Assembly: GCA_964648505.1 (NCBI GenBank)
Contig: CAZYMI010000007.1
Span: 1-64,000, forward strand
Direction of reading: 5' to 3'
Source of the DNA: CAZYMI01 sp964648505
Lineage (GTDB): Bacteria > Pseudomonadota > Alphaproteobacteria > Micavibrionales > Micavibrionaceae
DNA: 64,000 nucleotides
Each line of letters begins with the position of its first letter. Position 1 is the first letter of the stretch. Of this stretch, positions 17,057 through 26,706 are shown in pieces. The notes under the pieces were generated by a model. The model was given only the letters and a program-made list of their open reading frames with translations, had not been told where the DNA came from and did not search any database. The position numbers and the translations under genes are program-made.

Positions 17057-20000
17057 ATGCACATCGTGCACACCATAAAAACAAGATCTGCCAGAACCCT
17101 TGTCTGGCTCATCTTGTTTATGTTCTGCGCGCAGCCTTTTTTGGCGCATGCTGAAAACATACAGCCTCTTGTCCTAAACGAAAAAACGAGCACCGTTTTT
17201 ATATCGCCTTTTTCTGGTATCATTCCTGATATCGACAAAAAATTAGGCTATGCCAACGCCGTTGAAAAACATTCAAGTGGAAAAGCATTAAGCGCTTTGG
17301 GCGATGACCGGATTATTTTAGGTTCCTCTGCAAAGGCATACTGGATCATTACGCGCGTTCGCAATCAAAGCAGTTCGGCAAACTGGGTTATTGATTTTGG
17401 TACCCGCCTGGATGGCCGAACCGCCCCATACAAAGCCATGTTTATCTATGACCACACCAATAAGAAAACATTATTAAATGGCTTGCCTGATACAAAAAAG
17501 GGGCTACCCCCAAAAGCTGTACCTAATATTGCCATCCCCCTGACCATTGCGCCCGCAACAGATTCGATCATTGTTTTTTACGTTGAACCTAACGACAGCC
17601 TTGCTTCGTTTTCAACATTTACAGCAAGTATAAAATCAGCTGATAGCTTTAACAAAGAACGATTCAAATCTTTTAATATCGAAGCCATGTTCACCGGCAT
17701 TCTCATTGGCTCTGCTGTATTGCTTTTTATTCTGGCGCTTATTCATCAATCTATTTCCTTTGGACTGATAAGCGTATTCTGTTTGATGTGTTATGTACTT
17801 TTCAGCTTTGTTTCAAACTGGATCATTCCAAAAGATGACGGCAGTATAAAATACTTCTTTGCTTTAATCGCGCTTTCAGGGTTAGTTGCAGCCGGATCTG
17901 GTTACAAAGATTCCGAAGACAGCCAAAGAACTTTTTTTAACCTGGCTTATTTCAGCTTGCTGCTTGCCATTATATTTGCGGCCTGCCTAAGCTGGTATCT
18001 GCCTTCAGGTGGTTTAAAGTCATTTATGGCCCACGCCAGCTTATGGGTTGGAACCGTACTTGCCGGAATATGCGCTTTTATCAATACAAACAAGGAAGAG
18101 CCTCATTTATGGCTGCGTGGCTTAGGCTGGCTGCTTCTGGCTTTTGGCCTATTGCTATCGGGTATTTCTGTTTTTGGCGGGCAAAATTATCTGTTTCTTT
18201 TAAACGCACCCTATATCTGCACACTTATTTTAATTGCAACTATTCTTGCGAGCCTCAATTTAAAAAAATCAGGACTTGATAGCGAGATTCACCTGAGCAA
18301 TTCAAGTTTAAACCTTCCCTCTGCTGCAGAAGTTTTACAACAAGTTCGTGCAGCCGGCGATTATCATCAACTTTTAAAAGTTGTCGAACATGAACGGCAG
18401 CAACTATCAGAAGCGCGTATTCGAGAACAAGAACGTTCTGATGAAATGCGCCGCGCCAAAGAACAGGCTGACGAAGCCAATCGTGCGAAATCAGCTTTTC
18501 TGGCTGTGATCTCTCATGAAATTCGTACCCCTATGACGGGGATTATGGGCATGGTTCGGCTTTTATTTGATACGCAGCTGACAAAAAATCAAAGCGACTA
18601 TGTCATGACAATTCAGGATTCGGGTAAAGCTATGATGTCGCTTTTAAACGATATTCTTGATTTTGAAAAAATAGAAAGTGGCAAGCTTCAGCTTGAACGG
18701 GTTGATTTTGACTTGCCTCGCCTGATCTCTGGAATTATCACATTAATGTCAGGGCATGCCTCTGAAAAAAATATTTATTTAAAATCTGAAATTGATGCGA
18801 ATACGCCTTCTTACCTTGTTGGTGACCCCACCCGATTGCGCCAGATTTTATTAAACCTGACAAGCAACGCTATTAAATTTACACAAAAAGGCGGGGTAAC
18901 AATTAAGGTCAACACACTGCAATCTGATTCAGAAACTAATCGCAAAGGATCGGGCACACTGATTTACTTCGCCGTACAAGATACGGGCATTGGTATTCCC
19001 CCTGTTGGACAAAAAAATATCTTTACTCCATTTTCGCAGGCAGATGCCAGCGTTACCAGAAAATTTGGTGGCACAGGGCTTGGTCTTGCTATTTGTAAAC
19101 GGCTTGTTGAAGCCATGGGGTCAACCATTAACATTCAAAGCCGTGAAGGACAGGGAACGACCCTTTTCTTTTCCATCCCCATGGAAATCGGGCGCGTCGA
19201 GAATGTAGATCTACAAGGGTATGAACCTGCTACCCAAGCCCAAAGCCAGGCTTTGCCGCAACCGATGGAAAGCGGGCCGCTTTCTATTCTTATTGTTGAT
19301 GACAACACGGTAAACCAAAAAGTTATTGGCGGATTTTTAGATAAAGGCCGTCATAAATGGGTGGCCGCAGGCAGCGGGGAACAAGCGCTTGAAATATTAC
19401 AGCAAAAAAGTTTTGATGCTATTTTCATGGATATTCAGCTTACAGGGCTCAATGGGCTTGAAACAACGCAGCTTATTCGTAAATTTCCTGACCTGATTAC
19501 TGCGGCCACACCTGTAATCGGGCTATCTGGTAATGTTAGCGATGATGATGTGCGCACCTGCTATGAGTCAGGTATGAATGATTTTCTGGCAAAGCCAATT
19601 ATACCTGAACAGTTCACAACCATGCTCGGTAAAATTCAGGCCCGCAGTTTTGCTAACCCTGTTCATCTAGAAAGAACATCTGTGAATATAGCGACGCAGC
19701 AAAGCGTTGATTTCTCAAAAAACATGCCTGCAACCCCTTTTGCTATTGAAGAGCAAGTTATGGTCATAAAAAAAGCAGCCCCTGTTGCGTCTGTTTCAAC
19801 ACAAGAAACCATTCTAAGCATTGAATCAGACCTGAGATGGGATGATGATACGGTATCAGACCGCCCTGCTATTATGCGCATGAACGATATGAATAAGGTA
19901 CAGGAAATTTCTGCAAAATTAGATCAACCTGTAACCTCACTTGGATTAAGTGATGAAAACTATTCGTCTGATCTTGCTGTTGATGACGAAGAAGGCGATC

Positions 20001-20377
20001 ACGAAATAAAACTTATTCAACCTGTCAGTGGTTCGCCTTTTGATGATGTGATGCTGAGTTCTTTACGCGAAGCGATGGGCCGGGATAAAATAATTGATTT
20101 GCTGCATAGCTTCTTTGAAAAAGCAGAAGAAATTATAACTGCAATCAACAATGCTGCAGCACGCCTTGATATGAAAGAAGTTTCATCCCGCGCCCATGAA
20201 CTCAAAGGCATGGCGGGGAATTTTGGCTTTTGGGCGACATCGCGCGCCTGCAAAGACATTGAAGACCTGCTGAAAATCAACGATAACAGCAAGGCATTAC
20301 AGCGCATTAAAGATGTGCAACAAGCCTACAACACAGGCAAGGGTATTTGCCTTGCCTGGCTTGCAGGACAGAGTTAG
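17057..20377 (+). CDS. Hybrid sensor histidine kinase (7TM sensor, HisKA, HATPase, REC, Hpt)
   Basis: The 1106-residue protein is a complete phosphorelay in one chain. A signal peptide (to about LAHA-E) precedes a periplasmic 7TMR-DISMED2-like domain. Seven membrane helices of the 7TMR-DISM type follow. A coiled coil leads into HisKA with H487 in ISHEIRTPM, then a HATPase domain (NLTSNAIKF, DTGIGIPP, GGTGLGLAICKR). The receiver has acceptor D792. A long acidic linker ends in an Hpt domain with H1047 in HELKGMAGN. I chose the ATG at 17057 with AAAGG upstream; the frame extends to 16997 inside the preceding gene. No partner regulator lies beside it, so its target is unknown. Confidence 0.9.
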   Translation: MHIVHTIKTRSARTLVWLILFMFCAQPFLAHAENIQPLVLNEKTSTVFISPFSGIIPDIDKKLGYANAVEKHSSGKALSALGDDRIILGSSAKAYWIITRVRNQSSSANWVIDFGTRLDGRTAPYKAMFIYDHTNKKTLLNGLPDTKKGLPPKAVPNIAIPLTIAPATDSIIVFYVEPNDSLASFSTFTASIKSADSFNKERFKSFNIEAMFTGILIGSAVLLFILALIHQSISFGLISVFCLMCYVLFSFVSNWIIPKDDGSIKYFFALIALSGLVAAGSGYKDSEDSQRTFFNLAYFSLLLAIIFAACLSWYLPSGGLKSFMAHASLWVGTVLAGICAFINTNKEEPHLWLRGLGWLLLAFGLLLSGISVFGGQNYLFLLNAPYICTLILIATILASLNLKKSGLDSEIHLSNSSLNLPSAAEVLQQVRAAGDYHQLLKVVEHERQQLSEARIREQERSDEMRRAKEQADEANRAKSAFLAVISHEIRTPMTGIMGMVRLLFDTQLTKNQSDYVMTIQDSGKAMMSLLNDILDFEKIESGKLQLERVDFDLPRLISGIITLMSGHASEKNIYLKSEIDANTPSYLVGDPTRLRQILLNLTSNAIKFTQKGGVTIKVNTLQSDSETNRKGSGTLIYFAVQDTGIGIPPVGQKNIFTPFSQADASVTRKFGGTGLGLAICKRLVEAMGSTINIQSREGQGTTLFFSIPMEIGRVENVDLQGYEPATQAQSQALPQPMESGPLSILIVDDNTVNQKVIGGFLDKGRHKWVAAGSGEQALEILQQKSFDAIFMDIQLTGLNGLETTQLIRKFPDLITAATPVIGLSGNVSDDDVRTCYESGMNDFLAKPIIPEQFTTMLGKIQARSFANPVHLERTSVNIATQQSVDFSKNMPATPFAIEEQVMVIKKAAPVASVSTQETILSIESDLRWDDDTVSDRPAIMRMNDMNKVQEISAKLDQPVTSLGLSDENYSSDLAVDDEEGDHEIKLIQPVSGSPFDDVMLSSLREAMGRDKIIDLLHSFFEKAEEIITAINNAAARLDMKEVSSRAHELKGMAGNFGFWATSRACKDIEDLLKINDNSKALQRIKDVQQAYNTGKGICLAWLAGQS

Positions 20378-20380
20378 AAA

Positions 20381-20803
20381 TTAACCGACAATTTCAGATC
20401 CAGAAAAGAAATACGCTATTTCAAGCGCTGCATTCTCTAGCGAATCAGACCCATGAACAGAATTTTCACCCACGCTTAAAGCAAAATCCTTGCGGATCGT
20501 GCCCGCATCTGCATTGGCAGGATTTGTTGCGCCCATAATTTCACGATTTAATAAGACTGCATTTTCACCCTCAAGCACCTGTACAACCACAGGGCCAGAA
20601 CACATGAATTCACACAGCTCTCCATAAAAAGGGCGCTCTTTGTGAACTTCATAAAATTTCTGCGCTTGTGTCATTGTCATGTGAATGCGCTTTTGCGCGA
20701 CAATTCTTAAGCCTTTTTCTTCGAAACGGGCATTAATAGCGCCCGTCAGATTACGACGTGTTGCGTCAGGTTTCAAAATTGAAAATGTACGTTGAATGGC
20801 CAT
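20381..20803 (-). CDS. ndk: Nucleoside diphosphate kinase
   Basis: Ndk balances nucleoside triphosphate pools by passing phosphate from ATP to other NDPs through a phosphohistidine. The 140 residues begin MAIQRTFSILKPDATRRN, and the active-site histidine is H117 in NSVHGSD. Length is standard. It converges with the kinase gene, with only 3 nt between the two stop codons and no terminator between them. Confidence 0.98.
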   Translation of the reverse strand: MAIQRTFSILKPDATRRNLTGAINARFEEKGLRIVAQKRIHMTMTQAQKFYEVHKERPFYGELCEFMCSGPVVVQVLEGENAVLLNREIMGATNPANADAGTIRKDFALSVGENSVHGSDSLENAALEIAYFFSGSEIVG

Positions 20804-20859
20804 AATTTATACCTCAAAGCTTATTGTGATTAGGCGGATGGGTTATAGGGCCTTGCCGT

Positions 20860-23520
20860 TCATCCCGCAAGGGCCTTTTCAATGGCTGTAACAGCATCGT
20901 TTGCAGCCGATCCATTAGGACCACCAGCCTGCGCCATATCTGACCTGCCACCGCCACCTTGCCCACCAAGGGCAAGTGCACCGACCTTCACAAGGTCAAC
21001 CGCGCTGATTTTTGCTGTCAAATCATCAGTTACGCCCACTACCAAGGATGCTTTTCCTTCTGTAACCGCGACTGCTGCAATGATACCGGAACCCATTTTT
21101 AGCTTCAGATCGTCAACCATAGGCTTTAAATCCTTGGCTGGAAAATCGAGCAGCACGCGTGAGGTAAATTTCATACCGCGAATAGTCTTAATTTCGCTTG
21201 CGCCTGCATCACCACCCCCTGCGGCCATCTGCCGACGCAATGACGTCAGTTCTGTTTCAAGCTTCTTACGATCATCTAATAACGCCTGAACACGGGCCAC
21301 AACATCATCGGGCGATGATTTTAAGATGTGCGCCGTTTGCGCCAACTTATTTTCCTGTTCACACAAATAATCAAGTGCCGTGCGCCCTGTTAACGCTTCA
21401 ACGCGCCTAACCCCAGCTGATACCGCACTTTCGCTGATAATACGGATCAATCCTATATCACCCGTGCGGTTAACATGGGTGCCCCCACAAAGTTCCACTG
21501 AAAAAGGTTTGTTCTGGCCTTTTGGCTGCGAACCCATAAATACAACGCGTACTTCATCGCCATATTTTTCACCAAACAAAGCCATTGCACCCGTCGAACG
21601 GGCATCATCAATCGCCATCACTTTTGTCGCAACCGGCGTATTGGCCTGAATTTCTGCGTTTACAATGGCTTCAACATCATGCAACTGATCTGCCGAAAGC
21701 GGATGAGGCTGCGAGATGTCAAAACGTAACCGTTCATCAGAAACAAGTGAGCCTTTTTGCGCAATATGCGTACCCACTTTCTGGCGCAGTGCTTCATGAA
21801 GCAAGTGGGTGGCTGAGTGATTTGCCCGAATAGCCTGACGACGACCCGTATCAATCTGCATTTCAAGAAAATCTCCTACCATTAAAGAACCACTTTCAAG
21901 CGTTCCAAGATGCGCCCAAAGTTTGCCGAGTTTCTTTTGCGTTTCTGTGATACGAATAATAGATTTTACACCCTTCATCACACCGCTATCACCAACCTGC
22001 CCCCCTGATTCAGCGTAAAAAGGGGTCTGGTTTGTGATAACCAAAACCGTATCCCCAGCATTTACTTTCTGAACTTCGGCGCCATCTTTAATCATGGCGA
22101 GCACCTGCCCTTCAGCGCTATCTTGCACATAGCCCAGAAATTCAGTCGGCCCCAGACGATCGAGAATTTCAAACCATACTTTATCGGTTGCCGCCTCACC
22201 TGATCCAGCCCAGGCTTTGCGCGATTCTGCTTTCTGCCTGTTCATTGCGGTGGTAAAACCATCCAGATCTACTTCAATATTTTTCGCTTTCAGTGCATCT
22301 TGAGTTAAATCAAGCGGGAAGCCATATGTATCATAAAGTTTAAAGGCAACATCACCCGATAATTTTCCACCCTTGCCAATTTTTTCTTCTTCCTCGCCCA
22401 ATAATTTCAAACCATTATCCAATGTACGCTTAAAGCGTGTTTCTTCATTTTTCAATGTTTCAACAATCATTGACTCAGCGCGCTTTAATTCTGGATACGC
22501 TTCTCCCATCATCGAAAGTAATGTTGGTACCAAGCGAAACATCAAAGGGTCTTTTGCACCAAGTAAATGGGCATGCCGCATACCACGTCTCATAATTCTG
22601 CGTAAAACATATCCCCGCCCTTCGTTCGAGGGCATAACGCCATCCGCAAGCATAAAAGACGCTGCCCGCAAGTGATCTGCAATCACACGATGTGAAGGTG
22701 CCTGCGCCCCATCCGGGGAGACGCCTGTTATATCAGCCGAATGATCGATGATACTGCGTAAAAGATCGATACCGTAATTTGATGTTTTGCCTTGCATCAA
22801 CGCAGCTGTGCGTTCAAGCCCCATTCCTGTGTCAATCGAAGGTTTGGGCAATGGTTTACGGTTATACCCGCCTTTGCCATCTGGTTCTTGTTCATACTGC
22901 ATGAATACCAGATTCCAAAATTCAAGAAAACGATCACCATCTTGATCCGCGCTTCCCGGGGGGCCGCCTTGCAACGTCTCACCCTGATCGAAGAAAATTT
23001 CAGAACATGGCCCACATGGCCCCGTATCACCCATCATCCAGAAATTATCATTTGTATCAATTCGAATGATCTTATGGTCTGAGAAGCCTGCCACTTTTTT
23101 CCAGATACCCGCCGCTTCCTCATCCGAGGAATGTACGGTTACAAGCAGTTTATCTTTTGACATGGAAAAGTTTTTTGATACGAGTTCCCAGGCAAACGCA
23201 ATAGCATCTTCCTTAAAATAATCCCCGAATGAAAAGTTACCTAACATTTCAAAAAAAGTATGATGCCGGGCCGTGTAACCAACATTATCAAGGTCATTAT
23301 GTTTTCCGCCCGCCCGTATACATTTTTGCGCAGTGGTTGCCCGCTTATAGGGGCGTGTTTCTGCGCCCGTAAAAACGTTTTTAAACTGCACCATGCCCGA
23401 ATTGGCAAACATTAAGGTCGGATCATTCTGCGGGACAAGCGGCGAACTTTCCACAACCGTGTGTCCCTTGGTATTAAAGTACCCTAAAAATTCCGAACGG
23501 ATGTCGTTAACCGTTTTCAT
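20860..23520 (-). CDS. alaS: Alanine-tRNA ligase
   Basis: AlaRS charges tRNA-Ala and edits mischarged serine and glycine. The 886 residues carry the class II catalytic domain (start MKTVNDIRSEFLGYF), the tRNA-recognition region, the editing domain with SATHLLHEAL and CGGTHVNRTGD zinc motifs, and a C-terminal C-Ala domain ending in a glycine-rich GGQGGGGRSDMAQAGG segment. All expected domains are present. ndk follows on the same strand after about 56 nt. Confidence 0.98.
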   Translation of the reverse strand: MKTVNDIRSEFLGYFNTKGHTVVESSPLVPQNDPTLMFANSGMVQFKNVFTGAETRPYKRATTAQKCIRAGGKHNDLDNVGYTARHHTFFEMLGNFSFGDYFKEDAIAFAWELVSKNFSMSKDKLLVTVHSSDEEAAGIWKKVAGFSDHKIIRIDTNDNFWMMGDTGPCGPCSEIFFDQGETLQGGPPGSADQDGDRFLEFWNLVFMQYEQEPDGKGGYNRKPLPKPSIDTGMGLERTAALMQGKTSNYGIDLLRSIIDHSADITGVSPDGAQAPSHRVIADHLRAASFMLADGVMPSNEGRGYVLRRIMRRGMRHAHLLGAKDPLMFRLVPTLLSMMGEAYPELKRAESMIVETLKNEETRFKRTLDNGLKLLGEEEEKIGKGGKLSGDVAFKLYDTYGFPLDLTQDALKAKNIEVDLDGFTTAMNRQKAESRKAWAGSGEAATDKVWFEILDRLGPTEFLGYVQDSAEGQVLAMIKDGAEVQKVNAGDTVLVITNQTPFYAESGGQVGDSGVMKGVKSIIRITETQKKLGKLWAHLGTLESGSLMVGDFLEMQIDTGRRQAIRANHSATHLLHEALRQKVGTHIAQKGSLVSDERLRFDISQPHPLSADQLHDVEAIVNAEIQANTPVATKVMAIDDARSTGAMALFGEKYGDEVRVVFMGSQPKGQNKPFSVELCGGTHVNRTGDIGLIRIISESAVSAGVRRVEALTGRTALDYLCEQENKLAQTAHILKSSPDDVVARVQALLDDRKKLETELTSLRRQMAAGGGDAGASEIKTIRGMKFTSRVLLDFPAKDLKPMVDDLKLKMGSGIIAAVAVTEGKASLVVGVTDDLTAKISAVDLVKVGALALGGQGGGGRSDMAQAGGPNGSAANDAVTAIEKALAG

Positions 23521-23585
23521 TGAGAAACCCTGTCGCTTATGATTAAGTAATAAAGATTAATGCAAAAAAGGTAAAAAACCAAGTC

Positions 23586-24362
23586 ATGCAAAAGCACCCG
23601 CACCTTCCTGACCTTATTCAACTAGCCCACTTTATGGCTGACCAGTCGCGAGATATTATCCGCCGTTATTTCAGACAAAGCTTTCAAGCTCAGACAAAGC
23701 CCGATCATACCCCCGTCACAGAAGCCGATTTAGCCATTGAAACACGTTTGCGGGAAATTTTATCCGATCAAAGACCTGACGACGGCATTTTAGGAGAAGA
23801 ATTTGAACACATCAAATCACGGTCTGGACTCACCTGGGTGATTGACCCGATTGACGGGACGAAATCTTTTACCATTGGCCGCCCCAGTTTTGGTACCTTA
23901 ATCGGCTTATGTGAAGGTGAAACACCTGTTCTTGGTATAATAGATCAGGCCATTACACAAGAACGATGGATCGGGGTACAAGGCGTGCAGACAAGCTTGA
24001 ACGGGAAACCCGTTTATGTTCGCGATTGCCCAAACTTGATAAATGCACGGGTTGGAATAAGCGTACCTGATATTATTGGTCTTGAAGCTTACCGAAAAAT
24101 AAAATCAAATTGTTACAGCATACATTATAACGGCGATTGTTATTTTTACGGTCTTCTTGCCTGCGGATTTATGGATGCAGTGATAGAAGATGATTTAAAA
24201 CCTTTTGATTTTATTGCGCTGGCCCCTGTTGTAAAAGGCGCAGGCGGCATCATCACAGATTGGGATGGAAAACAAGTGACACTCACATCAGGCCCGCGCA
24301 TACTTGCCTCAGGGGATGAAAAAGCCCATCACACTCTAATGAGTTTGCTTGCCTCAAAGTAA
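23586..24362 (+). CDS. hisN: Histidinol-phosphatase of the inositol monophosphatase family
   Basis: The 258-residue enzyme belongs to the lithium-sensitive, magnesium-dependent phosphatase superfamily. The metal-binding motifs GEEFE and VIDPIDGTKSF are present, as is the GRPSFGTLIGL segment that is typical of the HisN subgroup, which makes histidinol in histidine synthesis. An inositol or other sugar monophosphatase role cannot be excluded. Its 3' end overlaps the M24 peptidase gene on the other strand by 34 nt. Confidence 0.82.
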   Translation: MQKHPHLPDLIQLAHFMADQSRDIIRRYFRQSFQAQTKPDHTPVTEADLAIETRLREILSDQRPDDGILGEEFEHIKSRSGLTWVIDPIDGTKSFTIGRPSFGTLIGLCEGETPVLGIIDQAITQERWIGVQGVQTSLNGKPVYVRDCPNLINARVGISVPDIIGLEAYRKIKSNCYSIHYNGDCYFYGLLACGFMDAVIEDDLKPFDFIALAPVVKGAGGIITDWDGKQVTLTSGPRILASGDEKAHHTLMSLLASK

Positions 24363-25033
24363 TATATATCTTCCCGCTTATACCCTTGGCCACCTGCACT
24401 GGGCATAATATGAGGTTCAAAAGTAAAAGGGCCAAGATCTGAAAGTTTTATATCGCAATCTTTTTCAAGATATCGACGTGCATTAAGCGTTTTTTCAACC
24501 GTGTGTCCCAAATTGCCCCGAAAATCAGCGTTCTGAAAACCTGATTGCGAAATAAAATCGGTTATTTTTTCCCACAAATGATGGGTCGACATATCAAGGG
24601 TTGCCACTTTCACAAGAAGATCATGAATAGCATTAAGCGTATGAATAGCTTTTTCGTGTGCTGTACCTTCTTGAGGGTTGAATGAAGCTTTACCGTTTGT
24701 AACAAAAATAGAACGCGCGTAATCACCCCACGCTTCTTCCACCACCGGCGACAAATCAATTGTAATCAAATCGCCTTCTTGAACTTCAATTGCAGAAGAC
24801 TGGTAATGACGACCAGATGTTGACAGGCCTGTACGTTCACCCACCAGCACAAGCGCGGCAACGTCATAATACCAATAGCTTTGCGCCCCCATTTGATCCA
24901 TCAGGCGACGGGCCTCTTGAGCGATCTGCGCTTCAGTCATCCCCAGCTTAATGAAGGTAACAATATCATCCATTGCTTTTGTTGCAATATTTTGCGCTTT
25001 ACGGATGGTTGGAATATTATTTTGATTTGTCAT
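24329..25033 (-). CDS. M24-family metallopeptidase-like protein
   Basis: The protein has the creatinase/methionine aminopeptidase fold ('pita bread'). In 234 residues all five metal ligands can be placed: D93 (TIDLSP), D104 (WGDYARS), H177 (NLGHTVE), E206 (FTFEPHI) and E221 (REDIYYF). There is no N-terminal creatinase domain, so it is a minimal Xaa-Pro or aminopeptidase-like form; the substrate is unknown. It starts 5 nt after the lytic transglycosylase gene, so they are probably co-transcribed. Confidence 0.85.
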   Translation of the reverse strand: MTNQNNIPTIRKAQNIATKAMDDIVTFIKLGMTEAQIAQEARRLMDQMGAQSYWYYDVAALVLVGERTGLSTSGRHYQSSAIEVQEGDLITIDLSPVVEEAWGDYARSIFVTNGKASFNPQEGTAHEKAIHTLNAIHDLLVKVATLDMSTHHLWEKITDFISQSGFQNADFRGNLGHTVEKTLNARRYLEKDCDIKLSDLGPFTFEPHIMPSAGGQGYKREDIYYFEASKLIRV

Positions 25034-25038
25034 GCATG

Positions 25039-26631
25039 TTACCGCGCGTTTTTTGGCGCAAAAGAGAAAGACGAAAAGGCCTGAAGCATCGGACGATAGA
25101 CTGGTTTGTTACCTGACGCAACAAGGTCAAGCGTTCTGTTACTTTTATCAAAGCGAACATTGTATATCCAGTAATTTGCCATGACACGTTCCACGAAGGC
25201 GCGTGTTTCACCGGCGGGAATGCTTTCAATAAATAATAATGGATCGTTAAGATCTGCGAGTTCGCGTTTCCATTTCAGCAGATTTCCAGGACCTGCATTA
25301 TAAGCAATCGCCATTGAAAAAAGATCCTGAGAAACAACAGGCATATTCAAAAGCTGTGAGATATATTTTTGCCCAAGCGCCACATTATTTTTAGGGTTAA
25401 GAATATGAGCGTCAGATGACGTGGCGCTGGCGTTAATAAATTTTGCTGTCTGCGGCATCAATTGCATTAAACCAAGTGCGCCTTGGTTGCTCTCAGCCCC
25501 TGTTTTAAAACGTGATTCCTGCCGAATAATCGCATGCATCAAAGATAAATCATTCACCTGACCTTGTTGCGGCAACCATGCCAGCATTGGATAAAGACCA
25601 GCATCGCTAATTTGATTTTTGCTTTCCCTTATAGTTGAGGCATAGTGCAAGCTGGTGCCTGCAAGATCCTCGTTTAAAGCATACGCATAAATTGCTTGTC
25701 CCATTTTGCCATGAGGCAACACGTTGATCGAACGCAGTAAACGATCTGCCTGGGAATAACGCCCGCGCTCTACCAGATCAAAAACGCGTCTGGCATCAGG
25801 GTGCGACAAAATCAATTTACGTTCAACCGCACCAAACTTTGGCTTTGACCAATCATAAGATGGTGTAATGCCTAAGGCCCTTGCTGCCACAATTCCGTAG
25901 AATGTATATTTATGCTTGGATGCTTCCCGCAAATATCTGATCGCAAGGGCGGGGCTTTTTGTATATGTCGCAGCCCGCGATGCCCAATAGGCACCGGCTG
26001 CCCGGGTCCAGCCATCTGCATGAGGGGAAGAAGATACAAGTTCAAAATAAGGCAAGGCATCATCAATATCCCCAGAACGCCATAAAGATAATCCGGCGAT
26101 CCAGGCGGCAAACGGCACCTTCACCCCCGAACGATTAGCGCTGGCTTTGGCCAGGTGCACGGCCTCGTTTAAGGCCCCTTCGTAATAAAAGGCCGCGGCG
26201 ATGCGTGAGCGAATCAAATCATATTCATAAGGCTTTAAAGCCTTGGAAAGTTTGTCCTGGTTTAAGATCCTTAACGCGGAACGAATCCGACCTTCGCTGA
26301 TTTCAGCTTTTACAGCTTCCCATATATTTCCATAAACTTTTGAAGTGGGTATAGCTTCGCGACGGTCTGGAGAGGTCGATTCCAGCACCTGCCCTGGTTC
26401 CACATATCCGGAAAGATGATTTTTCTCCGGCGACGGACCCTTAAACGGCCATAATGTTCCGATACTCATTCCTGCAGCGTTCGCAAGAACAAGATCGCTT
26501 CGGGGCTTCTCCGGTGGCGCAGGGGGAACATTGAGCGGGTTTGCTCGCAATTCCTGAACCTGGACAAAAGTCAGTGCCACCAGCAGCGAGACAAGAGTCA
26601 AGCTGAGAACCCTGGTTTTGCTCGTCGTCAT
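25039..26631 (-). CDS. Soluble-type lytic murein transglycosylase
   Basis: The enzyme cleaves peptidoglycan glycan strands with 1,6-anhydro ring formation. The 530-residue protein starts with a signal peptide (to about residue 30, ELRA-N). A helical superhelix similar to Slt70 follows (about 100-340). The SLT domain starts near 362, with catalytic E372 in RQESRF, then GALGLMQLMPQTA and IAYNAGPGNL. Cellular role: periplasmic wall turnover or insertion of large complexes. Confidence 0.93.
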   Translation of the reverse strand: MTTSKTRVLSLTLVSLLVALTFVQVQELRANPLNVPPAPPEKPRSDLVLANAAGMSIGTLWPFKGPSPEKNHLSGYVEPGQVLESTSPDRREAIPTSKVYGNIWEAVKAEISEGRIRSALRILNQDKLSKALKPYEYDLIRSRIAAAFYYEGALNEAVHLAKASANRSGVKVPFAAWIAGLSLWRSGDIDDALPYFELVSSSPHADGWTRAAGAYWASRAATYTKSPALAIRYLREASKHKYTFYGIVAARALGITPSYDWSKPKFGAVERKLILSHPDARRVFDLVERGRYSQADRLLRSINVLPHGKMGQAIYAYALNEDLAGTSLHYASTIRESKNQISDAGLYPMLAWLPQQGQVNDLSLMHAIIRQESRFKTGAESNQGALGLMQLMPQTAKFINASATSSDAHILNPKNNVALGQKYISQLLNMPVVSQDLFSMAIAYNAGPGNLLKWKRELADLNDPLLFIESIPAGETRAFVERVMANYWIYNVRFDKSNRTLDLVASGNKPVYRPMLQAFSSFSFAPKNAR

Positions 26632-26706
26632 AGCGGGGAGATACTTAGCGCAGTGCAGCGCAAAAGTCCAATTTTATATTTAAGATGGAGATAGTATTGA
26701 ATAATA

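Noticed and set aside
21198..21410. Frames opposite alaS, ftsZ and the mur genes
   Set aside because: They are shadow frames of well-conserved genes on the other strand.
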